This document shows positions 1 to 7,893 of a DNA stretch of 9,563 bases, in pieces; the first letter of the stretch is position 1; each line of letters begins with the position of its first letter. The notes below the pieces were generated by a model. That model saw nothing but the letters and a program-made list of their open reading frames with translations, was not told the DNA's origin and ran no database searches. The stretch is from Clostridia bacterium (GTDB taxonomy: Bacteria > Bacillota_A > Clostridia > Oscillospirales > Acutalibacteraceae), in contig JAFPAK010000377.1 of assembly GCA_017390825.1 (NCBI GenBank), positions 1-9,563 on the forward strand, in the 5' to 3' direction. Made by a program: the position numbers and the translations under genes.

Positions 1-144
1 AAAGTAGCTTACAAATGAGCCCTGCTCTTGACGAAAGGAGGTAAGTACTATCCAAAACACGGGGAAAAGCCATATCAATGACAGAATAATCAAAACGGCG
101 TATATAATACCGTTTTTAATTCTTTTTACTGATTTTGCACTCAT
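1..144 (-). CDS. malG: Maltodextrin ABC transporter permease, MalG-type (5' part only)
   Basis: Only the first 48 codons are present; the reading frame is open to the left window edge. The start is ATG at 144-142, which overlaps the malF stop as ATGA. A good Shine-Dalgarno, AGGAGG at 160-155, lies 10 nt upstream inside the malF coding sequence. The protein begins with a short basic segment (MSAKSVKRIKNG), then a hydrophobic membrane helix (about residues 13-35), then TSFR and a polar stretch, which is how MalG/LacG-type inner-membrane sugar permeases begin. In this family MalG pairs with MalF to form the translocation channel. The EAA loop that contacts the ATPase would be in the missing part. 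Position directly after malF with a 4-bp overlap strongly supports the call. Substrate specificity is inferred from glgP and malE upstream, not from this fragment. Confidence 0.88.
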   Translation of the reverse strand, partial: MSAKSVKRIKNGIIYAVLIILSLIWLFPVFWIVLTSFRQEQGSFVSYF

Positions 145-1457
145 GAATACATATCCTCCTTTTTATAGGACGCTGTTCTGCGGTATGCCGTGAGTGAGAT
201 TATAATGGATATAACAAATACTAAAATGCCTATTGTCGAAGCGAGTGAATAGTCCTTTTCATCGGCGGTTAGCTTGTAAAGCCATGTTACCAGAAGATCA
301 GTTTTGCCGGCTACATAATAGTCGGTAGAGAGCGGAGTTCCGCCGGTCAGCAGATATATGACATTGAAATTGTTGATATTGCCGATAAACTGCGTGATAA
401 GAAAGGGGGCTGTCACAAACCATATCTGTGGCATCGTTATTTTTGTGAACATTTTTACAGGGCCTGCACCGTCAATGCGTGCTGCTTCATACATATCCTC
501 GGGAATATTCATTAAAATACCGCTCACCATTATCATCGTGTAGGGAATACCTACCCAGAGATTAACGGCAAAAAGCGAAAGCCTTGCATATGTGGTATCG
601 GTGAGAAAAGGTATTGCTTTGTCGATAATTCCCCAATCGAGCAGCAGAGTATTCAGCGGGCCAAGCTCGTTGAGCATATTTCGCATTACCAAAAGTGATA
701 TAAATTGCGGTATCGCAATCGTTATAACAAGTATTGTTCTCCACATCGGCTTGAAGCGGATACCTTTTTGATTTATCAGCACCGCCACCGCAATGCCTAG
801 TATATAGCAAGAGGCAGTAGCAATCACCGCCCAGCACAGCGTCCACAAAAGTACCGGAAAGAATGTGCCGGATAACAGCTCGCTTTTATAAAGCATATTG
901 CTGAAGTTTTCAAAGCCTATCCAATCAAAAAGGTTTCCGGGTGGCTGATGATTGCGGTCGTAGTTGGTGAAGGCAATTAGTATCATAAAGATAAGGGGGA
1001 GCACCGTGAATATGACAATACCTGCTATCGGCAGCGTCATCAACGTTATGTGAAAGCGTGAGGATAAAAGGGTGTATACCTCCTCGTAAAACGATGGCGG
1101 CTTTTCGCCTTTTTTAAGAATACTTCTTATCTTTATTGCACTTTTAACATTGAGTATATAAACGAGTAAAAAAATAACCGTGATAAGCACGGCGGCAACA
1201 CCCGATATCATAAACAGCATCGAGTTGTCGCCTTTTACCGTCACATTAAAGCCAAGTGATTCGTCATATACACTTGTTTGCTGCTTTGTGCCGAGCGTTA
1301 CAAGACCGACCAATGCGTCAAAGCCGTACTGCATCATATAAAAGATGTATGCGGCTTCGGCAGCAAGGAATATAAGACCTTTTATTATTTGTCCGCCTAT
1401 TATGTTGGCGCTGCCCATAATTACATAGGACAGCGCAGTGAATTTATCTTTTCTCAT
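141..1457 (-). CDS. malF: Maltodextrin ABC transporter permease, MalF-type
   Basis: This 438-aa integral membrane permease forms half of the channel of an ABC importer for malto-oligosaccharides. Hydrophobic helices are visible near residues 10-40, 80-103, 138-164, 198-228, 240-258, 292-315, 346-370 and 407-428. The ABC-permease EAA loop lies at about 324-343 (EAARIDGAGPVKMFTKITMP), the coupling site for the ATPase. The segment around 368-396 (TGGTPLSTDYYVAGKTDLL) is typical of Firmicute MalF proteins, as is the long N-terminal extension ahead of the transport core. The start is ATG 1457-1455, only 3 nt after the malE stop. No convincing Shine-Dalgarno precedes it, so translation probably depends on coupling to malE. 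No ATPase gene is in the window; many Firmicutes supply one shared MsmX/MalK-type ATPase from elsewhere. Maltodextrin as substrate is inferred from context. Confidence 0.94.
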   Translation of the reverse strand: MRKDKFTALSYVIMGSANIIGGQIIKGLIFLAAEAAYIFYMMQYGFDALVGLVTLGTKQQTSVYDESLGFNVTVKGDNSMLFMISGVAAVLITVIFLLVYILNVKSAIKIRSILKKGEKPPSFYEEVYTLLSSRFHITLMTLPIAGIVIFTVLPLIFMILIAFTNYDRNHQPPGNLFDWIGFENFSNMLYKSELLSGTFFPVLLWTLCWAVIATASCYILGIAVAVLINQKGIRFKPMWRTILVITIAIPQFISLLVMRNMLNELGPLNTLLLDWGIIDKAIPFLTDTTYARLSLFAVNLWVGIPYTMIMVSGILMNIPEDMYEAARIDGAGPVKMFTKITMPQIWFVTAPFLITQFIGNINNFNVIYLLTGGTPLSTDYYVAGKTDLLVTWLYKLTADEKDYSLASTIGILVFVISIIISLTAYRRTASYKKEDMYS

Positions 1458-1460
1458 AAA

Positions 1461-2690
1461 TTATTTTGAGGTTGCCTGATTTACCAATGAATCGAGCTTG
1501 GATTTTATATCGTCATCTGAAATTTTGCCGTTGAAGCAGTCCTCCGAGAAGGCGGCAAATGCAGTCCAATACTTTGAAACCTGCGATACTGCCGGCATCG
1601 GAACGGAGTTGTCGAGCTGATCTATCGTTGCTGCAACTGTTTCGTCTTTCATGACCTCGTCAAGTGCTGCAACTGCAGTGTGAACGGGGAGCATTGCTCT
1701 GGTTGTGAAACGCTTTTTCTGATTTTCCTCATTTGTTAGGTGTTCTGCAAGCTTCATCGCTGTATCGGGATCGCTTGTAGCTGAATTTACAACATATAGT
1801 TTGTAGCCTGAAAAGGATTTTAACTGACGGTTGTCGCCGTTGCCTTTGATATCAACAGTTGGCAGAGCGCATACGCCGTAGTTGTCACCGAGTGCATCCT
1901 TCATATTTTCCGATTTCCACGGACCTGTCACATACGCGGCAAGCTTGCCTGATTTCATAAGTGAGAGCGCTTCTGATTCATCACAGTTGATCACATTCAT
2001 TTCACCGAGCTTTTTGATATACTTTGCTGCGGCTACACCGTCGTCGTTATTGAAATCACACTTTGTTGCATCGTCACCGTTTTCACCGTAAAGGGTACAG
2101 CCTGCGGTGAAGAAGAAGGATGTTCCATAGTACCCTTCAGAGAAATTCATGCCGAAATTGTATACTCCGTCGGCAAGTTTTTTTGCAAGCATAGTTTCAA
2201 GAGATTTTACTTCCGCTTCTGTATATATAGACTTGTCGTAATACATCAAATAGGTTTCCGATGAGCTTGGAAAACCATAAACCTTGCCGTTGTAGGTTGC
2301 GGCAGAAAGAGCGGAGGCGGATACCGATTGCTTGATATTATTCAGACGGGTGCCGGTTATTTCGTAGATAGCACCTGCCTCAACAAGTGAGCCGAGGCTA
2401 TCATGGCTGACAGCGTAAACATCGGCTGCGGCATCAACATCCTTCAATGCCTCGTCTGCCGCAACATCCTCGCCCGTTACCTTAACGCCTATTTCGGCAA
2501 TATCTTCACCTGCCTTGCGGAAGGCACTGACCATATCCGAAAGCATATTCTGGTCATCGGCTGAACCCCAAAGTGTGAGCGAGCCGGTTTTGTTTGTCTT
2601 GTCTGTATTGTCTGTGTTATTTTTCATACCGCAAGAGCAAAGTGAGATACAAAGAATGATACACAAGACCATTGTAATTAATCTTTTCAT
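1461..2690 (-). CDS. malE: Maltodextrin-binding lipoprotein, MalE-type (ABC solute-binding protein)
   Basis: This 409-aa extracellular solute-binding protein of family 1 captures the sugar for MalF/MalG. It opens with a lipoprotein signal peptide (MKRLITMVLCIILCISLCSC); the lipobox LCSC has Cys20 as the expected lipidated residue. A flexible Asn/Asp/Thr/Lys linker follows (about 22-35), then the domain start GSLTLWGSADD. Family hallmarks include YGFPSSSETYLMYYDKS (about 138-154), AAYVTGPW, KSFSGYKLYVVN and a C-terminal VPMPAVSQVSKYWTAF. The start at 2690 is preceded by GAAAGGA with about 9 nt spacing. The 66-bp gap to glgP shows neither a convincing terminator nor a clear promoter, so the gene is probably co-transcribed with glgP. 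The ligand is inferred from the phosphorylase neighbour; other alpha-glucans are possible. Confidence 0.92.
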   Translation of the reverse strand: MKRLITMVLCIILCISLCSCGMKNNTDNTDKTNKTGSLTLWGSADDQNMLSDMVSAFRKAGEDIAEIGVKVTGEDVAADEALKDVDAAADVYAVSHDSLGSLVEAGAIYEITGTRLNNIKQSVSASALSAATYNGKVYGFPSSSETYLMYYDKSIYTEAEVKSLETMLAKKLADGVYNFGMNFSEGYYGTSFFFTAGCTLYGENGDDATKCDFNNDDGVAAAKYIKKLGEMNVINCDESEALSLMKSGKLAAYVTGPWKSENMKDALGDNYGVCALPTVDIKGNGDNRQLKSFSGYKLYVVNSATSDPDTAMKLAEHLTNEENQKKRFTTRAMLPVHTAVAALDEVMKDETVAATIDQLDNSVPMPAVSQVSKYWTAFAAFSEDCFNGKISDDDIKSKLDSLVNQATSK

Positions 2691-2756
2691 ATATACTATC
2701 CTTTCGATTGATTGAAATAATGCTTATTTCGTTAATATTTTGCACATTGTAAGGAT

Positions 2757-5093
2757 TTATATTCGCCAGATATCATCACAGTATTCTTTTATCGTGCGGT
2801 CAGAGGAAAATCTACCGGCGGATGCTGTGTTGATAACACACTTTTTAGTGTAATTCTCGCGGCTGGTATAATCGTTTACAGCACGAAGTCTGGTTTCAAT
2901 ATAGCCGGGCAGATCCTTTAAAATGAAATAGTGATCTGCCTTGTGCCAATCAGCACCTTTAATAAGCGATGAGTGCAAGTCTGACAAGTCCTCATCATCT
3001 TTGAATATCGGCGGAGATATGAGCGAATCTACTGCCCGTCGCAGTTTTTCATCGGAATTATAAATACTCATTGCATCATAGCTCTCACGGATATTTTCTA
3101 TCTCCTCCACCCTGGCGCCGAAGATATAGTTGTTTTCTTCACCTGCGGCTTCAACTATTTCGATGTTTGCACCATCGTAAGTGCCGAGTGTAGGCGTGCC
3201 GTTTAGCATAAATTTCATATTACCGGTACCGGATGCCTCCGTTCCTGCCGTTGATATCTGTTCAGAGATATCGGCAGCGCATACAAGCCGCTCTGCATAG
3301 GATACGTTGTAGTTTTTAACAAATACCACACGGAGCATACCGCCAATATCCTTATCGTTATTGATGAGCTCTGATATTCGATTGATATATTTTATTATTG
3401 CTTTTGCTCTTACATATCCCGGTGCCGCCTTTGCACCGAATATCACACTCAACGGTGCAGACAGCGTAATGCTGCCCTCTTTCAGCCCATAGTAGATATA
3501 CATAACGCCAATCGCATTCATAAGCTGACGCTTATATTCGTGCAGACGCTTTATCTGTATATCAAAGACCGAGTTTACGTTAAGCTCAACCCCCTCATGC
3601 TTTAAGATATATTCAGCCAGCTTCTGTTTGTTTTGCTGCTTGATATCGTAAAAACGTGCAAGAAAATCGGGGTTATCTGCAAATTCGTAAAGTGCAGATA
3701 ATTTATCAAGGTCATATATCCAATCCTTTCCTATCTTTTCATCAATAAGAGCGGATAGCAGAGGGTTACATACCTTGAGCCATCTTCTTGGTGTAATACC
3801 GTTGGTTTTGTTTTGAAATTTGTGCGGATATGCCTTGTACCAATCTGACAAGGTGCTTTCTTTGATTATCTGCGTATGCAGCTTTGCAACACCGTTTATT
3901 GAATAGCAGTATCCGCAGGCGAGGCGTGCCATATTGATAACACCGCCATCAATTACCTTCATTTGTTGTATCTGTTCGGTATAAAGCCCCATATTGCAAA
4001 GCTCCACATTTAATGAGCGGGAAAGACGGTCTATTATTTTGAATATTTCGGGCAGAGTGTTTTTCAGTAGTTGCTTGTCCCACTTTTCAAGTGCCTCTGC
4101 CATAACCGTGTGATTGGTATATGCAAAGGTGCTTTTTGCTATCTTTACAGCATCGTCATATTCAACGCCACGGCGCGCAAGCTGTAATACAAGCTCGGGA
4201 ATAGCAAGCACCGGATGTGTGTCATTTAATTGCACTGCAAAGTATTCCGAAAATCTTGAAAAATCGGTGCCCACATTCTTCTCAAAGCTTGATAGCATAT
4301 CCTGAATTGCGGCACTGCAAAGAAAATATTCCTGCTTTAAGCGCAGTACCTTGCCTTTTCGCTGACTGTCGTTCGGATAAAGACAAAGGTGCAATATTTC
4401 AGCTTCGTTCCGAGCCTTGCTCGCATTTGAATATTTAAAACTGTTGAAAGCATCAAAATCAAATCCGTCTGTTGCCTCAGCTTCGAACAGACGCAGTGTG
4501 TTAATGTATTCGCCGCCCCAGCCGATTATCGGCATATCGTAGCTTACGGCATATACTTCGCCGTCTGCAAATTCGATTTTATATCGCTTGTCATACCGCT
4601 TTATTGAAAACGGATCGCCGAATGCCTGCCAATCATCGGGAAGCTCCTTTTGAGCGCCGTTTGAAAAGGTCTGCTTGAAAAGCCCGTATTTATAGCGTAT
4701 TCCATAGCCTATAAGCGGTTTTTTCATTGTTGCTGATGAGTCAATAAAACAGGCAGCAAGTCTACCGAGTCCACCGTTGCCAAGCGCCGCATCCTCAATG
4801 TCCTCAAGCTCATGTATGCTTCTGTTATGCTCGGCAAGAAGCTTTGCGGCATCGTCAAGCAATGATAATGCCGCAAGGTCATTATGCACCGTTCTGCCGA
4901 TCAGCCATTCAGCGGAAATGTATGCGGCACGGCGACCCTTTGCCTGCGTAATTTGGCAGTCCGCCCATACCGGTGAAATATGTTCACTCACCGCATCGCC
5001 TATCGCTTGATACAGGGTTTTAATATCCGCACTTTCAACACAGCTCATATATTTCGTCTTTAAAATGCGGCAAAGTGTATTTTTGAATTCCAT
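2757..5093 (-). CDS. glgP: Glycogen/maltodextrin phosphorylase (GT35)
   Basis: This 778-aa cytoplasmic, PLP-dependent phosphorylase releases glucose-1-phosphate from the non-reducing ends of alpha-1,4-glucans. The length is normal for the family. Conserved blocks appear in order: ALGNGGLGRLAACF in the N-terminal domain, QLNDTHPVLAIPEL, AYTNHTVMAEALEKWD, NKTNGITPRRWL, IKRLHEYKRQLMN, and NYNVSYAERL. The PLP signature EASGTGNMKFMLN has the cofactor-binding lysine at residue 627 (codon 3215-3213). The C-terminus FSSDRTIKEYCDDIW is typical. The start ATG 5093 has GGGAG at 5104-5100, 6 nt upstream. As first gene of the leftward glgP-malE-malF-malG cluster it would degrade the imported maltodextrins and possibly stored glycogen. 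GlgP cannot be told from MalP by sequence inspection; the transporter neighbours favour maltodextrin. No missing catalytic block was seen. Confidence 0.97.
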   Translation of the reverse strand: MEFKNTLCRILKTKYMSCVESADIKTLYQAIGDAVSEHISPVWADCQITQAKGRRAAYISAEWLIGRTVHNDLAALSLLDDAAKLLAEHNRSIHELEDIEDAALGNGGLGRLAACFIDSSATMKKPLIGYGIRYKYGLFKQTFSNGAQKELPDDWQAFGDPFSIKRYDKRYKIEFADGEVYAVSYDMPIIGWGGEYINTLRLFEAEATDGFDFDAFNSFKYSNASKARNEAEILHLCLYPNDSQRKGKVLRLKQEYFLCSAAIQDMLSSFEKNVGTDFSRFSEYFAVQLNDTHPVLAIPELVLQLARRGVEYDDAVKIAKSTFAYTNHTVMAEALEKWDKQLLKNTLPEIFKIIDRLSRSLNVELCNMGLYTEQIQQMKVIDGGVINMARLACGYCYSINGVAKLHTQIIKESTLSDWYKAYPHKFQNKTNGITPRRWLKVCNPLLSALIDEKIGKDWIYDLDKLSALYEFADNPDFLARFYDIKQQNKQKLAEYILKHEGVELNVNSVFDIQIKRLHEYKRQLMNAIGVMYIYYGLKEGSITLSAPLSVIFGAKAAPGYVRAKAIIKYINRISELINNDKDIGGMLRVVFVKNYNVSYAERLVCAADISEQISTAGTEASGTGNMKFMLNGTPTLGTYDGANIEIVEAAGEENNYIFGARVEEIENIRESYDAMSIYNSDEKLRRAVDSLISPPIFKDDEDLSDLHSSLIKGADWHKADHYFILKDLPGYIETRLRAVNDYTSRENYTKKCVINTASAGRFSSDRTIKEYCDDIWRI

Positions 5094-5122
5094 AAGCCAC
5101 TCCCAGAAATGTAGTCATTATA

Positions 5123-5152
5123 ATTATGTCACTCAAATTTCTTTATATACAA
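5123..5152 (-). promoter_or_regulatory. Candidate glgP-mal operon promoter
   Basis: On the minus strand an extended -10, TGACATAAT (5131-5123), lies 18 bp from a weak -35, TTGTAT (5152-5147). This would start transcription near 5116 and give a leader of about 23 nt before the glgP ATG. An overlapping TATAAT (5122-5117) is an alternative -10 but has only a poor -35 (TAAAGA). No cre-like or maltose-repressor palindrome was recognised nearby. Confidence 0.4.
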
Positions 5153-5176
5153 TTTGATTATTTGTTGTAATATTAA

Positions 5177-5205
5177 TTGACAGTAAGCGAAAAAATATGT
5201 ATAAT
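5177..5205 (+). promoter_or_regulatory. Consensus sigma-A promoter of the licD-tarI-tarJ operon
   Basis: A perfect TTGACA (5177-5182) and a perfect TATAAT (5200-5205) are separated by exactly 17 bp, with AT-rich DNA upstream that could act as an UP element. Transcription should start near 5211-5213. The -10 overlaps an in-frame ATG at 5197, so that codon lies upstream of the transcript and cannot be the licD start from this promoter. The spacer contains TAAGCG, also the core of the inverted repeat at the prs promoter, which may be chance. Confidence 0.85.
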
Positions 5206-5241
5206 TACAATGTAAAAGAATGTTTGTTGGCGGGAATGATT

Positions 5242-6108
5242 ATGGCAGTAACGCATTTTTCCGATGAAGTCATACAGAATATGCAGCAAAAAGGTTTGGA
5301 TATGCTGCTTTATTTTAAAGAAATATGCGATAAAAATAATTTGATGTTTTATTTTTGCGGCGGATGTTGTATCGGTGCTGTGAGAGATGGCGGCTTTATA
5401 CCGTGGGATGATGATGTGGATGTGTTTATGCCGCGCCCCGATTACGAAAAGTTGTTGGAAATATGGGATAGCGTTTCGACCAATGAGCGATATTTTTTGC
5501 AGTATACAACTAAAGAAAAGCTGACAAAAAATCTCTTTGCCACACTTTGTGACAGCGAAACAACATATATCAAGACTTATCAGAAGAATCTTGATATCAA
5601 TCACGGTATTGCGCTTGATATTCTGCCGCTTGACGGTTGCCCGACCAAAAGCCTTGCACGAAAGCTGCAAAAGATTAACGCAATAATCTATTCCTTATAT
5701 CTGCTTGATGAGCCGCCGATGAACCACGGCGCAGTCATCAAAACTATCGGCAGAATCATGCTTGCCGTAGTACCGAAGCGGCTGAAATACCGCATATGGC
5801 GGTCGGCTGAAAAAAGAATGAGCCGTTACCCATTTTATAAATCGGAAAGAATAACCGAATTGTGTTCAGGTCCCGATTATATGCAGAACGAGTACTATTT
5901 CGAGGATTTCAAATCAGCCGTTTATTACAATTTTGAGGGGTACAAAATGCCGTTGCCCGTTGGGTTTGACAGATATCTTCGTACTGCTTTCGGTGATTAT
6001 ACCGAGCTGCCCCCACCCGAAAAACGTATTATTCATCACGAAATCGAATTTTGTGATGTTAATAATTCATACAAAAAATACAAACATAAATATTACTGTA
6101 CGAAATGA
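5242..6108 (+). CDS. licD: LicD-family phosphotransferase (nucleotidyltransferase fold)
   Basis: This 288-aa, apparently soluble protein belongs to the LicD family, whose members move a phospho-alcohol group (phosphocholine in pneumococcus, ribitol-phosphate in the related animal fukutin/FKRP) from a CDP carrier to a glycan. The family core is at residues 40-68: CGGCCIGAVRDGGFIPWDDD, then the acidic DVD and the end RPDY. The WDDDVD cluster (55-60) is the expected metal and nucleotide site. A second block, HGIALDILPLDG, lies at 121-132. The start ATG 5242 is chosen because the longer in-frame ATG at 5197 sits within the promoter -10, and because GGCGGGA (5229-5235) is 6 nt upstream; ATG 5236 is possible but is adjacent to that site. 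The gene ends 10 nt before tarI, in an operon with tarI and tarJ. No licA, licB or licC choline gene is visible, which favours ribitol-phosphate over phosphocholine as the transferred group (inference). Confidence 0.92.
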   Translation: MAVTHFSDEVIQNMQQKGLDMLLYFKEICDKNNLMFYFCGGCCIGAVRDGGFIPWDDDVDVFMPRPDYEKLLEIWDSVSTNERYFLQYTTKEKLTKNLFATLCDSETTYIKTYQKNLDINHGIALDILPLDGCPTKSLARKLQKINAIIYSLYLLDEPPMNHGAVIKTIGRIMLAVVPKRLKYRIWRSAEKRMSRYPFYKSERITELCSGPDYMQNEYYFEDFKSAVYYNFEGYKMPLPVGFDRYLRTAFGDYTELPPPEKRIIHHEIEFCDVNNSYKKYKHKYYCTK

Positions 6109-6118
6109 GGAAATAAAA

Positions 6119-6835
6119 ATGATTTTTGCAGCAATACTTGCCGGCGGTGTCGGCTCACGAATGAATATCGCAGATATGCCCAAGCAGTTTTTGATGCTTG
6201 GTGAAAAGCCGATCGTTGTGCATACACTCGAAAAGTTTATGATGTGCACAAGAATAGACTGTGTTTATGTCGGCGTTCATCCTGAGTGGGTAGGCCATAT
6301 GAATGACCTCGTTGAAAAATACCTCGGCAAGACTGACAGAGTGCGTGTAGTTCCCGGTGGTAAGGACAGAAACGGAACTATCCTTAACTGTATCGATGAT
6401 ATCGAAAATAATTTCGGCGAGAGTGAGGATAATATTGTTATCACTCATGATTCGGTGCGTCCGTTCGTATCTCTCCATACTATTGAAGAGAATATCGATG
6501 CAGCACTCAAATACGGTGCTGTAGATACCGTATGTGCCGCTATCGACACTATTGTTGAATCGGAGGATAAAGAGTTTATATCTGCAATTCCGGACCGTTC
6601 AAAAATGTATCAGGGTCAGACTCCGCAGAGCTTTAACATAAGCCTGCTCAAGCGTCTTTACAATGATTTGAGTGAGGACGAGAAGAATATTCTGACTGAT
6701 GCCTGCAAGATATGCGTTGTCCGCAATCATCCCGTTTATATGGTTGCCGGAGATATTGCAAATCTTAAGATCACTACTATGAGCGATTATAAGATCGCAC
6801 AGGCTATGATCGGTGCGCTTAAGCCGGAGAAATAA
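6119..6835 (+). CDS. tarI: Ribitol-5-phosphate cytidylyltransferase (TarI/IspD family)
   Basis: This 238-aa cytoplasmic cytidylyltransferase is predicted to make CDP-ribitol from CTP and D-ribitol-5-phosphate. The IspD/TarI fold is clear: the CTP-binding loop AAILAGGVGSRM with MPKQF (residues 4-24), VPGGKDRNGTI (78-88), THDSVRPF (109-116), MYQGQTPQSF (163-172) and GDIANLKITT (211-220). The DSVRPF form and the immediate tarJ neighbour favour TarI over the isoprenoid enzyme IspD, which shares the fold; the two cannot be fully separated by eye. The start ATG 6119 follows TGAGGA, a Shine-Dalgarno overlapping the licD stop with about 8 nt spacing. An in-frame ATG at 5933 lies deep inside licD and would add a 62-residue extension with no family counterpart, so it is rejected. 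The gap to tarJ is 21 nt, which supports co-transcription. Confidence 0.88.
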   Translation: MIFAAILAGGVGSRMNIADMPKQFLMLGEKPIVVHTLEKFMMCTRIDCVYVGVHPEWVGHMNDLVEKYLGKTDRVRVVPGGKDRNGTILNCIDDIENNFGESEDNIVITHDSVRPFVSLHTIEENIDAALKYGAVDTVCAAIDTIVESEDKEFISAIPDRSKMYQGQTPQSFNISLLKRLYNDLSEDEKNILTDACKICVVRNHPVYMVAGDIANLKITTMSDYKIAQAMIGALKPEK

Positions 6836-6856
6836 GAAAGGTAAGGTAAATAAACA

Positions 6857-7870
6857 GTGCTTAACAGTGTTTATCAGCTTATAAGTCCGAAGATATTTTC
6901 GGTTAAATATACAGATATCAGTATTAAGGACAGAGTTATAATCCGCCCTAATTATATGGCGCTTTGCCATGCCGATCAGCGGTATTTCCTCGGTCAGCGT
7001 GACATTAAGGTGCTTAACAAAAAACTGCCCATGGCGCTTATCCACGAGTGTTGCGGTATCGTTGTTGCCGATCCGACCGGCACCTTTGCTCCCGGTCAGC
7101 ATGTTGTTATGATACCAAACACACCTATAAGAAAAAACGAAGTTATTTTTGAAAATTATGATAAAGGCACATACTTCCTTTCCAGCGGACATGACGGATT
7201 TATGCGTGAGCTTGTTGATCTTCCGCCTGACCGTGTCGTTGCGTACAACGGAGTAGATGATGTAGTTGCGGCAGTTACCGAGTTTGTCAGTGTAACTGTA
7301 CACGCATCCACAAGATTTGATTTGGCTGCTCACAAAAACCGCGATGTTATCGGCGTATGGGGCGACGGTAGCCTCTCCTATACGCTTTGCAATGTGCTTA
7401 AAAAGCGTTTCCCGAAAAGCAAGATATATGTTGTGGGTATGGACAAGGGCAAGCTTTCTCATTTCACCTTTGTTGATAAGACATTCATCGCAGGTGAGCT
7501 GCCGGAGGACTTCAGCGTAGATCATGCCTTTGAATGTTGCGGCGGTGAGGGCAGTTTTTATGCTATCGACGATATCATTCGCACTATTAATCCGCAGGGT
7601 ACCGTTATGCTCATGGGCGTTTCAGAAAATAAGGTAGCTATAAATACCCGTGATATACTTGAAAAAGGTCTGACATTTGTAGGTTCAAGCCGTTCAGGTC
7701 GTGACGATTTTGAGAAGGCAGTTGAGCTTATGGAGGACAAGTCCTTCCAGAACAGAATGAAGGTCATAATCTGTGAGGATGAACCTGTAAGCAGCATCAA
7801 GGATGTCATCAGAGTATTCAATAACGATACCACTACTCCGTTTAAGACGGTCTTTAAGTGGGATATGTAG
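6857..7870 (+). CDS. tarJ: Ribulose-5-phosphate reductase (TarJ, zinc alcohol-dehydrogenase family)
   Basis: This 337-aa medium-chain dehydrogenase/reductase is predicted to reduce D-ribulose-5-phosphate to D-ribitol-5-phosphate with NADPH, supplying TarI. The expected zinc ligands are Cys37 (in ALCHADQRYFLG), His63-Glu64 (in LIHECCG) and Glu142 (in VTEFVSV). The Rossmann nucleotide loop is GVWGDGSLSY (166-175), a variant of the glycine-rich motif typical of TarJ. The N-terminus SVYQLISPKIF and the segment LTFVGSSRSGRDDF also resemble TarJ proteins. The start is GTG at 6857, preceded by GAAAGG (6836-6841) and AAGG (6843-6846, 10 nt spacing). The chosen start gives the usual family N-terminus. 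It is the last gene of licD-tarI-tarJ. No GC-rich terminator was seen behind it, so some transcripts may run into prs. Confidence 0.92.
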   Translation: MLNSVYQLISPKIFSVKYTDISIKDRVIIRPNYMALCHADQRYFLGQRDIKVLNKKLPMALIHECCGIVVADPTGTFAPGQHVVMIPNTPIRKNEVIFENYDKGTYFLSSGHDGFMRELVDLPPDRVVAYNGVDDVVAAVTEFVSVTVHASTRFDLAAHKNRDVIGVWGDGSLSYTLCNVLKKRFPKSKIYVVGMDKGKLSHFTFVDKTFIAGELPEDFSVDHAFECCGGEGSFYAIDDIIRTINPQGTVMLMGVSENKVAINTRDILEKGLTFVGSSRSGRDDFEKAVELMEDKSFQNRMKVIICEDEPVSSIKDVIRVFNNDTTTPFKTVFKWDM

Positions 7871-7893
7871 CATTTGACAAAAAATTAACACCG

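Noticed and set aside
2691..2756. Separate promoter, operator or catabolite-responsive element before malE
   Set aside because: Only weak hexamers (TTACAA with AAATAA) and an imperfect palindrome TTACAATGTGCAA were found; nothing matches a cre or LacI-type operator well enough to report.
5120..5127. ATAATTAT palindrome in the divergent intergenic region as an operator
   Set aside because: Only 8 bp of pure AT, no symmetry beyond it, and it overlaps the candidate -10 of glgP; expected by chance in AT-rich DNA.
5173..5670. Minus-strand open frame of 165 codons over the licD promoter and 5' half
   Set aside because: Antisense to licD, with a Cys/Ile/His-rich sequence of no recognisable family, and it would run across the consensus promoter.
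5933..6118. N-terminal extension of tarI from an in-frame ATG inside licD
   Set aside because: It overlaps conserved-length licD by 176 bp and adds 62 residues with no family counterpart; ATG 6119 has its own ribosome site and begins right at the CTP-binding fold.
6599..7525. Long open frame on the minus strand across tarI and tarJ (308 codons)
   Set aside because: It lies antisense to two well-supported genes, shows no recognisable domain or ribosome site, and its composition looks like an antisense shadow of biased codons.
7874..7879. TTGACA just after the tarJ stop as a promoter -35
   Set aside because: No acceptable -10 lies 16-18 bp downstream (the bases there are TTAAGCG-like); the TTGAAA/CATAAT pair at 7949-7977 is better.
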